A stretch of DNA of 20,463 nt from an uncultured bacterium (lineage in GTDB: Bacteria; Cyanobacteriota; Vampirovibrionia; Gastranaerophilales; Gastranaerophilaceae). Every line of letters starts with the position of its first letter. The stretch's first letter is position 1. The DNA lies in contig OMVC01000020.1 of the NCBI GenBank assembly GCA_900314375.1, positions 1 through 20,463 of the forward strand, given 5' to 3'. A model generated the notes under the pieces. That model had not been told where the DNA came from, made no database searches, and saw only the letters and a program-made list of their open reading frames with translations. Made by a program: the position numbers and the translations under genes. Positions 1 through 8,240 of this stretch are shown here, piece by piece.

Positions 1-2666
1 TAGTCTGCAATATTCATATATGCGCTTGCAAGTATCATATTCAGGTTAACTATGAAGAACAGGTTGTTAATAGTCGGGTTTTTCGCAATCTCTAAAGCTT
101 GTGATGCTATATCAATAGCGCTTTTTGAATTCTCTGTAACTATAGTGGCTTCTGATATCAAATACCATGACAACAATGCTCCTAATGCCATCTTCTCTTT
201 TGCAAAATAGGTTATTTGCTCATTGTATATTTCAATGGCATGTTGGGCCTGGTTATCGTCTTTAAAAATTTTACCTAATAGGGTTTTTAATATATTTTTA
301 GTGAAATTATCGCCGTTATTATTGGCAAAAGTTACATATTCAAAAAGTGTTTCTTTTAGATTTTTGTAATCTTTCTGCATGAATTTATTTATTATGCTTA
401 CCAAATTCCATCTTGAAACGGTTGAAGCATCCATATCATTATCAAAATGCGCCTTGATATCATCCAATATGTGATTAGATTGTGTAAAATCACCCTTCAT
501 AGTGTATGCATAGGCTTGAACGATTTTTGTACGCGCTATTAATAATCTGTCATTTATTTTATGTTTATCTATTATAGAAAATAAATTTTTTAAAACATCA
601 AAAGCTCTGTTGTTCCCTTGTAGTGCAAGAGCTGTTGCAAGGGTCAGGTAAACTTTTAGCCAAGTGTCAAACAATAATCCTAAAGGAAACATCTTATTCA
701 ATTTTGGTTTTGATAAATATGAATTTAGTACTGATAAAATGTCGTTATCGATTATATTTATAACTTCTCCGCAGTTTCCTATATCCAAAAGCGCAGATAA
801 TTTTGAACTCATAATAAGTGCTTTTTCTAAATCTTGTCCTTCTTTTAATTTTTTCAGAACATTATCTACACATTCAACATTTCCAAAATAATTTCCCGTT
901 TTAGAACAACATTGAGTCAAGTAGCTTAAAAGTTCTATTTCCTTTACATCATCATTATTTTCGCGAGCATTAGCTATTGCATCAGGCAAATACTCCAAAG
1001 CTTCTTCCGGATCATACTCTGACAATAACTTTCCTAACTTCTCGCTAATACTGTATCTTATGTTAACAGTTTCTCTTTCGCTAAATTCGTTCAAGATGGC
1101 AAGGCATTGTTTTTGTCCTATGACATACAAATTAATATCGCCAATATATGCTGCAAGTCGGGTAATTTTTGTCCATATATCAAAAGCCATGCGATTTTCT
1201 CTTAAATTATGAGCAATTGTAATCATAGTAGCTTCTGTATTTAGATTATATGCGCTTATAACTTTTCCTACTTTTACATTTATATCATCAAATCCCGAAT
1301 CTTTTGAGATTACGTTTAAAATATTTTCCCACAATAAAGTGTTATTAAATTCGAAAAATTCATCATTCAAATTTCTTATGTATCCTGATTTTACGAGGTA
1401 TGATAAAATATCATCGAATGTTTGTTTTTCAGTTGTGCAAATATCAAAAATAAGATTATAATTTATTTTATCTCCCAATACTGCGGATATTGATAATAAG
1501 CGATAGGCTTCAGCGTTTGTTTTTTTCAAAATATCCAAACGCGATTTTACAAGTTGGAGAAAATTATCAGGTAAAATTAATGCCTTATCTGAAATTTGAC
1601 AATCAAAAGCGTAATTTATTGCTTGTTCTATATATGCGATATTACCGTTGCTTTTTGTATATATGGTGTTTTCTTCACATTCGGATATAAATTCTTCTTT
1701 GTTTTTAAGTTTAATTATAGTTTTTACATCTTCTTTGTTATGTGGAGCAAGTGCAATATCTTTGAAAGATTTTAAATTCCTGTTTTCAAATCCGAAAATA
1801 CTGCTAACAGGTTTATGGTCGTTATATAGAATAATTAATTTTATATTTTTCCAAACATTATCGTTTTGTATAAGTTCAGATAAAAATTCTACCGAAAAAC
1901 CGTCTATAAAATCAAAATTATCAATAACAAATACAAATTTGCCGGTAGCAATAAAAGCTTCAAAAATTTTATAAAGCCAAGTGAATGTACGTTTTTTGTT
2001 TATTATAATATCTTCGTAGTTTCCGTCATTAAAATTATAGATAAAATTAAACAAATCTGAAATTTCAAACGGCTGTAAAAATTTGAATTCAGATGAGAAA
2101 AATTGGACTGCATTATGTTCTAAATCATCGCTTTTTACACTAAATTGCGGCAATTGAAATAAGTTAAGCAGCATTTGATGAATTGCACCACCGGGTGTTA
2201 GTTGGCTGATTGGCGAACAATATGCAATGCTCCATTGATACTGTTCTTCGTATTTTTTTATGACAGAACGTAAAACTGTTGTTTTGCCAACTCCTTTTTC
2301 TCCTGATATGGAAAAAATCTTTTTATCTTCTGAAGATAAGTTTTTTTCTAAAATTTCTACGGCTTTTTGTTGTGAATATAATTCAGGAGTATATTCCAAA
2401 ACATTTTTTTGTTTAATTGGTTTAATTTTTTTCTTCGGTATACCAAAAGGAGTTCCGCATTTTCTGCATTTTACGGCGCTTGGAAAATTAACACTGCCGC
2501 ATTTAGGACAAACTTTTAGTAATTCTTGACCACATTGTTTACATTTCAGACTGCCTACAGGATTTACCGTATTACAATGACTGCACAATATACCTGTCCT
2601 TGATTTGCAATAAGGACATTTTAAAGCGGTTTGAGATATATTTTTTTTACATACAGGGCACTTCAT
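1..2666 (-). CDS. Zinc-ribbon STAND-type ATPase with helical-repeat tail (3' end outside window)
   Basis: The minus-strand frame is open from an ATG at 2666 to the window edge, giving about 888 residues; the C-terminus is missing. Residues 1-70 carry three CxxC...CxxC zinc ribbons (C3/C6/C17/C20, C28/C31/C42/C45, C53/C56/C67/C70). A basic linker (about 77-87) leads to a P-loop NTPase with Walker A GEKGVGKT at 122-129 and a Walker B-like stretch FVFVIDNFD near 243-251. The remainder is helical, with TPR-like character near the visible end (for example SAIDIASQALEIAKNP). This order resembles AAA_16/STAND regulators such as MalT-like or adenylate-cyclase-associated ATPases, where the repeats sense a ligand or partner. 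It starts 7 bases after the sigma-factor stop and has no clear Shine-Dalgarno, so translation is probably coupled. The function is inferred to be signalling. I see neither a DNA-binding nor a cyclase domain, and one could lie beyond the edge. Confidence 0.8.
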   Translation of the reverse strand, partial: MKCPVCKKNISQTALKCPYCKSRTGILCSHCNTVNPVGSLKCKQCGQELLKVCPKCGSVNFPSAVKCRKCGTPFGIPKKKIKPIKQKNVLEYTPELYSQQKAVEILEKNLSSEDKKIFSISGEKGVGKTTVLRSVIKKYEEQYQWSIAYCSPISQLTPGGAIHQMLLNLFQLPQFSVKSDDLEHNAVQFFSSEFKFLQPFEISDLFNFIYNFNDGNYEDIIINKKRTFTWLYKIFEAFIATGKFVFVIDNFDFIDGFSVEFLSELIQNDNVWKNIKLIILYNDHKPVSSIFGFENRNLKSFKDIALAPHNKEDVKTIIKLKNKEEFISECEENTIYTKSNGNIAYIEQAINYAFDCQISDKALILPDNFLQLVKSRLDILKKTNAEAYRLLSISAVLGDKINYNLIFDICTTEKQTFDDILSYLVKSGYIRNLNDEFFEFNNTLLWENILNVISKDSGFDDINVKVGKVISAYNLNTEATMITIAHNLRENRMAFDIWTKITRLAAYIGDINLYVIGQKQCLAILNEFSERETVNIRYSISEKLGKLLSEYDPEEALEYLPDAIANARENNDDVKEIELLSYLTQCCSKTGNYFGNVECVDNVLKKLKEGQDLEKALIMSSKLSALLDIGNCGEVINIIDNDILSVLNSYLSKPKLNKMFPLGLLFDTWLKVYLTLATALALQGNNRAFDVLKNLFSIIDKHKINDRLLIARTKIVQAYAYTMKGDFTQSNHILDDIKAHFDNDMDASTVSRWNLVSIINKFMQKDYKNLKETLFEYVTFANNNGDNFTKNILKTLLGKIFKDDNQAQHAIEIYNEQITYFAKEKMALGALLSWYLISEATIVTENSKSAIDIASQALEIAKNPTINNLFFIVNLNMILASAYMNIAD

Positions 2667-2673
2667 AATAAAA

Positions 2674-3255
2674 CTACTGTTCGTCAAGTTCTGACTTAAC
2701 TTTTTCGATTAACCCGTATAGCCTTTTTGAAATTTCTGATTGAGAAAGATCTAATTCTTGAGCTATTTCTTTTTGTGTCATGCCGTCATTATAACGCATT
2801 TTATATATTTGCATATATTGTTCTTCAGGTTCTTCTGAATCAATTTTTATTATTGTTTCAGCAACAAAGGCTAATATTTCTTTTTTTATTGCAACATCTT
2901 CAGGACTCTCCGGAACCACAATATTGTCATAACTTACGACATAAGTTGAATAATCTGTTTTGACAGGAACTTCAACGATTGGGGCTTCTGTTACAACTTC
3001 TTTTGTTGACATATATCCGGTTTTTGTTCTCCTCAATCTGCCGGAGTCTTTTAGAACATTGACAATTGAGGTAGTAACAACTCTCCTTAAATATGTTTCT
3101 AAAGTTGCTTCATTATCAATAGCACTAAAAATTGACGCAGAACGTTTGCATGCTTCATTTAAAAAATCGTCATATAAATCTTCATTACCTGAATATTTGC
3201 GATCGTTTTTAACAATCTGCCCTATTAAATTTATATTATCTTGTGTAAGTTCCAC
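2674..3255 (-). CDS. RNA polymerase sigma-70 family (ECF-like) factor
   Basis: A 193-residue protein. The C-terminus (about 148-190) has a typical sigma region 4 helix-turn-helix: YKMRYNDGMTQKEIAQELD followed by LSQSEISKRLYGLIEKVK, the recognition helix for the -35 box. Residues about 20-75 (EDLYDDFLNEACKR, then LETYLRRVVTTSIVNVLKDS) fit a divergent region 2, which contacts core polymerase and the -10 box. A poorly conserved linker (about 76-115) joins them, and there is no region 1.1 or 3, as in small alternative sigma factors. The start is GTG, chosen because AGAAGGGA lies about 8 bases upstream. It is the middle gene of a tight operon, between a membrane protein (37-base gap) and the zinc-ribbon ATPase (7-base gap). 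That context suggests the neighbours control or are controlled by it. Region 4 is clear; region 2 is weaker. Confidence 0.82.
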   Translation of the reverse strand: MELTQDNINLIGQIVKNDRKYSGNEDLYDDFLNEACKRSASIFSAIDNEATLETYLRRVVTTSIVNVLKDSGRLRRTKTGYMSTKEVVTEAPIVEVPVKTDYSTYVVSYDNIVVPESPEDVAIKKEILAFVAETIIKIDSEEPEEQYMQIYKMRYNDGMTQKEIAQELDLSQSEISKRLYGLIEKVKSELDEQ

Positions 3256-3292
3256 AAATCTATCCCTTCTATCTAAATAAATTATAGCATAT

Positions 3293-5839
3293 TTAAATAG
3301 AAATTTTAAGTATCACAGTGGTACTTTCGTCATTTCCTACACTTTGAGGGGCTTTGAGGATATTTAATGTTTGGTTAACAGATTGTAACACAATTTTATC
3401 GATTTGTGACGAGCCGCTTGATTGTAAAATCTTGGCTTCTTTAAATGTACCTGCTTTATCATATAAAACACTGACTTTTATTTCGTTGGAGTAAGCATAT
3501 TCATCAGCAAGCAATAAATCACTTGTTAGAGCTGATTTTAAACTTTTTCCAGCAGATTGGAAATATTGTTTGAAGTTTGCATTATAAGAAATATAGTCAG
3601 GAACTTCCCAACTCAATTTACGAACACTTATGAACGCAGTAGAAGCCATTTTCTTTGCAGGTTGTGTCGGTTGAGCCGTAGCCGGTGTAGTTGTACTATT
3701 TTCCATATTAACAACATTGTTATTATCTAAATTCAATGTATTTAAATCCTCTCCGGTATTTTCATTTGTAGCGGTTTGAGGTTGAGGTGCAGGTGGTAGT
3801 GCAGAATTAGCAGTGTCTGCATTTGGTTTGATAAATTTCATGGCTGCAAATGATACACCTGCTAATACGACCAACGCTCCGACACCTGCCAAGACTCCCA
3901 TCTTATTTTTCTTGGAACCTTGAGCTCTGCCTATCATTACGGAATTTTTTAACGGAGCATCAGTTTTCATATCAGGAGAATCATTATAAATATTTTCAAG
4001 GTGTTCAGACGGCATAGGCATATCTTCTTGCATATTATTTATGTCTATAAGTATTTCGCCAACTTGAACGTTTTTGTTGCTGATTATTGTACTATTTTCG
4101 AAAACACCTCTGCCCATAGCTGCAACTGTTTGTTCTGCTTCGGTAATAGCTTCGGTAGCAGAGAATTCTTCGCCTGCGCTTTCAAATTCTTCAAAATCAG
4201 TAAGAAAATCATCGTTATCATCAGCTTCGGTTATAAAATTATCATCATTTTTTACCGGTTGTTTTTTATCGGTAATTTCTATATTTTCATTTTGTTCGAC
4301 ATAGTTATATGTTGGTTCTTCTGTACTATTTTCATCAAATAAATCGTCATATTCAGAATTTTTAAACAGTTCATCATCGTCAATAGGAGAAATACTATCT
4401 GTTATTTCTTCGCTAATGTTTGGAGCTTCTGTTACATTTATTTCTTCTTCTGTCAACATTTCGGAAGGATTAACGATGTCAGTTTGATTTTGAGCTGATG
4501 CTTCTGTAGGTTCTGCCAATTTTTCGAAATCTTCAAAATCATCAAATATGTCATCACTTTGAATTTCTTCCGGAGGTACGTTTTCATTTTTAATTTCTGT
4601 GACAGGAGCTTCTGTCGTTTCCATATCTATAGGAAGTTCTGTATTATCAATTTCAATCGGCTCAATATTTAAGTTTTCGTCTAATGTAATATCTTCAACT
4701 GAAATTTCAGGAGCTGGTTCTTCTTTTGTTTCAAGTGCATTTACAATATCTTCAATGTTATCTGTAGCGTTGGATGCTAATTCTATAGCTTCTGTTGTAG
4801 CTGCGCCTGAAGAAATTGCTCCTGCAACTGCGGCTCCTGCCCCTATTATTCCTGCAGCTGCAGCGGTTTCAGTGAGGTTAGAAGCAACTTCAGAAGTATC
4901 AACAATCGGATTTTCCAAAGTCTCATTTTCAAAGTTTTCAAAATCATCAAGTGTTGTTTCTATATCGTCTAACACAAGGGTTTCTTCTTCCTGAGTTTGA
5001 GTGATTGAGCCTTCTGTTTCTCCCGGTTTTAGGGATTCTTCTGTCGCTTCGGTATCTTCGGCAGCCTCTGTGTCGTCAATTTCTTCTTCTGCTGCTGCTG
5101 CTGCAGTTTCATCTTCTGTTTCAGTGTTTTGTTCTTCTTGTGCGTTTATAATTAAAGGAACAACATCGTAAGAAAGTGTTTCGAAATTGTCATATTCGGA
5201 TACGGAATCTCTTAATAAAGTACTGGTCAATAACAAACCCATGAATTCTTTGAATTCGACATCAGAGATATCATGGTCTGCTGTCAGAATGGATAATTCT
5301 CTGCCGCGCAATAATTGAGAATCACTTAATTGTTTCTCGTGAGAATATTTTGCGGATTTAATAAATGTGCATAGAGTTTCAGGAGCGGAAAGCTCGCTTT
5401 TTGAAACAAAATAATAATCATCATTAGAATTTTCTTCTTTGATTATTCCTGAATCGAAGTAGCCTAAAAGCTCTAGCGCCTGCGATGCTCCTCCGATTTT
5501 TGCGACAACGTAAATGTCAGGACAAATATTATATTTTTTATGTGTTTTTGGGATAAATATTATATTTTCGTCAAATACTACTCTTACGTCTATATGAATA
5601 TTATCTAAAAGGATATCTGCAATGTCAGCTTTTTCAATAACTCGCGTAATTGAGTGAATATTTCTGGTATTATCGACTGAAATCTTGTTGGCAGCTAAAT
5701 ATTTCATGACACATTCTGCGCCAAGTGTATTTATATAAACTCTGCGTTTAATATTTTCGTCTACAAAAGTTTTTGACATAAATAAGGCTTCAGCCTGATT
5801 ATCTTCTGCAATATTTAATAAAATAGATTCTTTTTGCAT
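3293..5839 (-). CDS. Single-pass membrane protein: DUF1822-like N-terminus, acidic linker, TonB-C-like C-terminus
   Basis: An 848-residue protein with strong Shine-Dalgarno AGGGGAGA (5847-5854) seven bases before the ATG. Residues 1 to about 230 form a globular domain whose pattern (RRVYINTLGAECVMKYLA, then IADILLDNIHIDVRVVF, then a Y-V-V strand and LELLGYF) recalls the cyanobacterial DUF1822 family; this is from memory and unverified. Residues about 235-640 are low-complexity, rich in Glu/Asp/Thr, with an Ala/Gly patch near 325-350. A basic stretch (SKKNK) precedes one membrane helix at 647-670, so by the positive-inside rule the N-terminus is cytoplasmic. The last ~110 residues (KVSVLYDKAGTFKEAKILQSSG, then a helix QIDKIVLQSVNQTL) look like a TonB C-terminal domain. 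It is first in an operon with a sigma factor. Cytoplasmic domain, one helix and external domain is also the layout of membrane anti-sigma factors, which is a hypothesis only. No ExbB/ExbD genes are nearby. Confidence 0.72.
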   Translation of the reverse strand: MQKESILLNIAEDNQAEALFMSKTFVDENIKRRVYINTLGAECVMKYLAANKISVDNTRNIHSITRVIEKADIADILLDNIHIDVRVVFDENIIFIPKTHKKYNICPDIYVVAKIGGASQALELLGYFDSGIIKEENSNDDYYFVSKSELSAPETLCTFIKSAKYSHEKQLSDSQLLRGRELSILTADHDISDVEFKEFMGLLLTSTLLRDSVSEYDNFETLSYDVVPLIINAQEEQNTETEDETAAAAAEEEIDDTEAAEDTEATEESLKPGETEGSITQTQEEETLVLDDIETTLDDFENFENETLENPIVDTSEVASNLTETAAAAGIIGAGAAVAGAISSGAATTEAIELASNATDNIEDIVNALETKEEPAPEISVEDITLDENLNIEPIEIDNTELPIDMETTEAPVTEIKNENVPPEEIQSDDIFDDFEDFEKLAEPTEASAQNQTDIVNPSEMLTEEEINVTEAPNISEEITDSISPIDDDELFKNSEYDDLFDENSTEEPTYNYVEQNENIEITDKKQPVKNDDNFITEADDNDDFLTDFEEFESAGEEFSATEAITEAEQTVAAMGRGVFENSTIISNKNVQVGEILIDINNMQEDMPMPSEHLENIYNDSPDMKTDAPLKNSVMIGRAQGSKKNKMGVLAGVGALVVLAGVSFAAMKFIKPNADTANSALPPAPQPQTATNENTGEDLNTLNLDNNNVVNMENSTTTPATAQPTQPAKKMASTAFISVRKLSWEVPDYISYNANFKQYFQSAGKSLKSALTSDLLLADEYAYSNEIKVSVLYDKAGTFKEAKILQSSGSSQIDKIVLQSVNQTLNILKAPQSVGNDESTTVILKISI

Positions 5840-5940
5840 AATATTTTCTCCCCTTATACTTTATAAGACGGCACTAAAAAAAATAATATTCCAAAAATAT
5901 TGTAAATTTTTGTAACAAATATAGAATTTATTTTATTATT

Positions 5941-5970
5941 TTGACAAAATTAGTGTGTAAAGTGTTTTAT
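5941..5970 (+). promoter_or_regulatory. Promoter for the small membrane protein gene
   Basis: A consensus -35 TTGACA (5941-5946) is followed by an 18-base spacer and a -10 TTTTAT (5965-5970). It lies 34 bases before the start codon at 6004, in the divergent gap shared with the minus-strand operon. The -10 is imperfect. Confidence 0.5.
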
Positions 5971-6003
5971 TATTTAGTGAAGTCCAAGTGTAAGGAGGTT
6001 CTT

Positions 6004-6402
6004 ATGTCATTAGGAGTTTCAGGAATAAGTTTTGCTGCAGCTACATCAAATGTAAATCCTCAAGATATTTTAAGTCGTCCGGGAGCGTATTCAAGACCTG
6101 TTGATGACCAAATGAAATTTCAGCCCGGTATCATACCTGAAAAAAAATCTTCGGGTATCGGTAAGAAATTATTATACACAGTTGTAGGTTTGGCAGTAAT
6201 TGCAGGTGCTCTATATTCTTTGCCGAAATTTTTCCCAAGAGTTTTTGATGCCGCAAAAAATTTAGAAGGTTTAAAAGGATTTGATAAATATAAATCCTAT
6301 GTGACCACATACCTCGCAAAAGCAGGCAATTGGGTTGGAGAAACTTGCACAAAAGCTTATGAAGGTGTTGCAAAATTGTTTAGTTCAAAAAAATCTTCTT
6401 AA
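6004..6402 (+). CDS. Small single-pass membrane protein, lineage-specific hypothetical
   Basis: A 132-residue protein. The frame extends upstream to 5941, but ATG 6004 is chosen because a perfect AAGGAGG (5992-5998) sits five bases before it and the upstream TTG overlaps the -35 box. The N-terminus contains GISFAA (residues 7-12), resembling the KISFTG opening of the gene at 8802. A Pro-rich stretch follows (25-45), then a basic segment (KK at 54-55) and one hydrophobic helix (about 56-75). The C-terminal ~55 residues are Lys/Ala-rich and likely amphipathic, ending FSSKKSS. It is a single-gene unit with its own promoter and terminator. I recognise no family. A membrane-anchored protein with a short N-terminal tail and a charged soluble C-terminus is as far as the sequence goes. 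Confidence 0.8.
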   Translation: MSLGVSGISFAAATSNVNPQDILSRPGAYSRPVDDQMKFQPGIIPEKKSSGIGKKLLYTVVGLAVIAGALYSLPKFFPRVFDAAKNLEGLKGFDKYKSYVTTYLAKAGNWVGETCTKAYEGVAKLFSSKKSS

Positions 6403-6408
6403 TAAAAT

Positions 6409-6440
6409 AAAAAAACCTTCTTTTGAAAGAAGGTTTTTTT
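6409..6440 (+). terminator. Rho-independent terminator
   Basis: Stem CCTTCTTT (6416-6423) pairs with AAGAAGG and flanking A (6426-6433) around a tiny loop. It is flanked by an A-run before and a seven-T run after (6434-6440). It begins seven bases after the stop codon at 6402 and closes the small membrane-protein unit. Confidence 0.93.
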
Positions 6441-6444
6441 ATGC

Positions 6445-6474
6445 TTGGAGAAAAACAATGCAATATGATATAAT
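6445..6474 (+). promoter_or_regulatory. Promoter of the tail-fibre cassette (extended -10)
   Basis: TATAAT at 6469-6474 is preceded by TGA, forming an extended -10 (TGnTATAAT). A -35-like TTGGAG lies at 6445-6450 with an 18-base spacer. It is directly downstream of the preceding terminator and about 60 bases before the start codon at 6534, so the cassette has its own transcription start. Confidence 0.7.
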
Positions 6475-6533
6475 ATAATAAGTATTTGTGTTGTCAGTTT
6501 TGTTCATAAAGTACTTTCTTGGGAAAGGATTTT

Positions 6534-7814
6534 ATGACTGTAAGTATTCCATATTCATTAGTCCCGGGTTCTAAAGCAAAAGCAGAAGAAGTTAATGCTA
6601 ATTTTATTGCTTTAAAAAACGGACTAGAAACGTTAGACAATAGCAAAGTAAATAAAGATTTTTCAAATCTGACAACAACAGAAATTACGGCAGTAAAAGA
6701 AGCTATAGGTGTAACTTATAAAAATATAGGGGAAATTGTATATTCCACGATTCCGCTTGTTGACAACGGGTTGCATCTGCTTGACGGTGCTTTGATTCGT
6801 TCCGGTGTTTATGCGGATTTTATCAATTATATTAAAAATGTATATGAAAGTGAAAGCGCGCCAAATATATTTTGTTCGGAAGAGGCATGGCAAACTTCCG
6901 TAAACACCTATAATGAATGCGGAAAATTCGTTTATGACAGTGAAAACGAAACCGTCAGATTGCCTAAAATAGACGGATTGTTAGAAGGAACAACTAATCT
7001 GAATATGTTAGGGAACTTAATACAAGCCGGATTGCCGCCAATTACTCACACCCACACACGCGGAAGCATGAATATAAGCGGTTCAGTCGAAGGGTTTAAA
7101 TGCACCACAGATATGGCAACTCACGCAAACGGGGCGTTAAAACTCCAAAGGACAAGTAACGGCGGCATTTATGATAGTGCTTCAGGTAAGACAGTTGCCA
7201 CATTAACTTTTAAAGCATCTGACAACTGGACCGGCTCTACTTCAAACAACAGCGAGGTCAGTTCAGTATACGGCAATTCCTCTACAGTTCAGCCGCAAAC
7301 TGTTAAATGCTTTGTGTATATTGTTATAGCTAATAACACAAAAACCGAAATTCAATCAAACATTGACAACATTGCAACTGACCTGAACGGAAAAGCTGAT
7401 ACAGACGGCACTAATATGGCTCAAAGCGTTAAAAAATTTGATAGTGAATGGGTTGGCGAAACTTATGATATTGCATCTTCTGTAACTCTCAACAGTTCAA
7501 CCAATAATTACAATTTAAGTTCATATTTACCTGACGATGATTATTGTTATGAAATTATAGGATCTGTATACGGTAATACAGGTTCAACCTCAGGAGATTA
7601 CGTTGACATTCGAGTAAGTTCATCCGTTATTGACAATACATACAGAGTCGCATCAGCAAGAACAAGAAGTTCTTCATCAGTAAACTGGAGCGGAACTTTT
7701 GTTTTAGTAATAGGAACTGACAGAACTATTTCGCTTGGAAACAGTTCAAGCTACAACGCAAGCGTAAGCAGTTTCAAAATTTTCGCATACCGACGTGTAG
7801 GAACAAATAAATAG
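6534..7814 (+). CDS. Phage tail-fibre / receptor-binding-like protein
   Basis: A 426-residue protein. ATG 6534 is preferred to the in-frame TTG at 6519, because GGGAAAGGA (6521-6529) forms the ribosome site between them. The N-terminus (VPGSKAKAEEVNANFIALKNG) is the classic opening of phage tail-fibre or baseplate-attached proteins. Residues about 66-150 (GEIVYSTIPLVDNGLHLLDG, a YADFINYI helix, FCSEEAWQTSVNTYNECGKF, then VRLPKIDG) match the collar-like block common in gut phage tail fibres. AGLPPITHTHTRG follows, with H172/H174 as an H-x-H pair, which binds metal in trimeric fibres. The C-terminal ~120 residues are rich in Ser/Asn/Thr and aromatics, as in a beta-structured receptor-binding tip. 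Codon usage looks less AT-rich than the neighbours, consistent with transfer. It is followed 11 bases later by a second phage-type gene. No capsid, portal or lysis genes are present, so it is a remnant or a domesticated fibre. Confidence 0.8.
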   Translation: MTVSIPYSLVPGSKAKAEEVNANFIALKNGLETLDNSKVNKDFSNLTTTEITAVKEAIGVTYKNIGEIVYSTIPLVDNGLHLLDGALIRSGVYADFINYIKNVYESESAPNIFCSEEAWQTSVNTYNECGKFVYDSENETVRLPKIDGLLEGTTNLNMLGNLIQAGLPPITHTHTRGSMNISGSVEGFKCTTDMATHANGALKLQRTSNGGIYDSASGKTVATLTFKASDNWTGSTSNNSEVSSVYGNSSTVQPQTVKCFVYIVIANNTKTEIQSNIDNIATDLNGKADTDGTNMAQSVKKFDSEWVGETYDIASSVTLNSSTNNYNLSSYLPDDDYCYEIIGSVYGNTGSTSGDYVDIRVSSSVIDNTYRVASARTRSSSSVNWSGTFVLVIGTDRTISLGNSSSYNASVSSFKIFAYRRVGTNK

Positions 7815-7825
7815 GAGAGAAAATA

Positions 7826-8194
7826 ATGACATACTATATTTATATTGAAAATGAAAAAATTAATGGCGCAGGGCAAGCAGAACTTCAAAAAGAAAATTGC
7901 CAAAATGTTGAAATAACACAAGATGTATATAATTCATACATTAGTACTCCCGACAAATATATATGGAATGGCGCGGGAATTATAGAAAATCCTGAATATG
8001 AAAGTATTATTCATAAAAAAGAAATTCAAGATGCAAAATCAAAAATATTAGAAGATCTTGAAATTCTCGATAAGAAACGCGTTCGGGCAATTTGTGAAAA
8101 TGAAATCAAGGATTCGCAGACGGGGCAAACTTGGCTTGAATTTTATAATGACCAAGTTCTGGAACTAAGAGCAAAACTTAATTCCCTTTCATAA
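7826..8194 (+). CDS. Small phage tail-associated protein (fibre-assembly-like)
   Basis: A 122-residue protein with ATG preceded by AGGAGAG. The first ~55 residues form a small beta-rich unit (TYYIYIENEKINGAGQAEL, then YNSYISTPDKYIWNGAGII). Residues about 67-120 are a helical region with the motif LDKKRVRAICEN, then QTWLEFYNDQVLELRAKL, which is typical of small proteins encoded just after tail-fibre genes in gut prophages. It is the second gene of the cassette, 11 bases after the fibre gene and before a strong terminator. It may be a chaperone for fibre folding or a minor tail component. The precise family is not certain. Confidence 0.68.
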   Translation: MTYYIYIENEKINGAGQAELQKENCQNVEITQDVYNSYISTPDKYIWNGAGIIENPEYESIIHKKEIQDAKSKILEDLEILDKKRVRAICENEIKDSQTGQTWLEFYNDQVLELRAKLNSLS

Positions 8195-8206
8195 ATAGTT
8201 TCTTGC

Positions 8207-8240
8207 AGGCACTTATTTTTTTAATGGGTGCCTTTTTTTT
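8207..8240 (+). terminator. Rho-independent terminator of the tail-fibre cassette
   Basis: AGGCAC (8207-8212) pairs with GTGCCT (8228-8233 region), with an AT-rich loop and eight T residues at 8233-8240. The T-run overlaps the stop codon of the convergent minus-strand gene ending at 8239. There is no comparable T-run on the opposite strand, so it acts mainly on plus-strand transcripts. Confidence 0.9.

Noticed and set aside
4001..4994. Several open frames on the plus strand (about 76-131 residues)
   Set aside because: They lie antisense to the 848-residue gene and arise from its biased Glu/Thr/Ala codons. They are Ser- or Phe-rich, lack ribosome sites and match no fold.
5941..6003. Upstream extension of the small membrane protein to a TTG at 5941
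   Set aside because: The TTG is part of a TTGACA -35 box, and a perfect AAGGAGG directs initiation at 6004.
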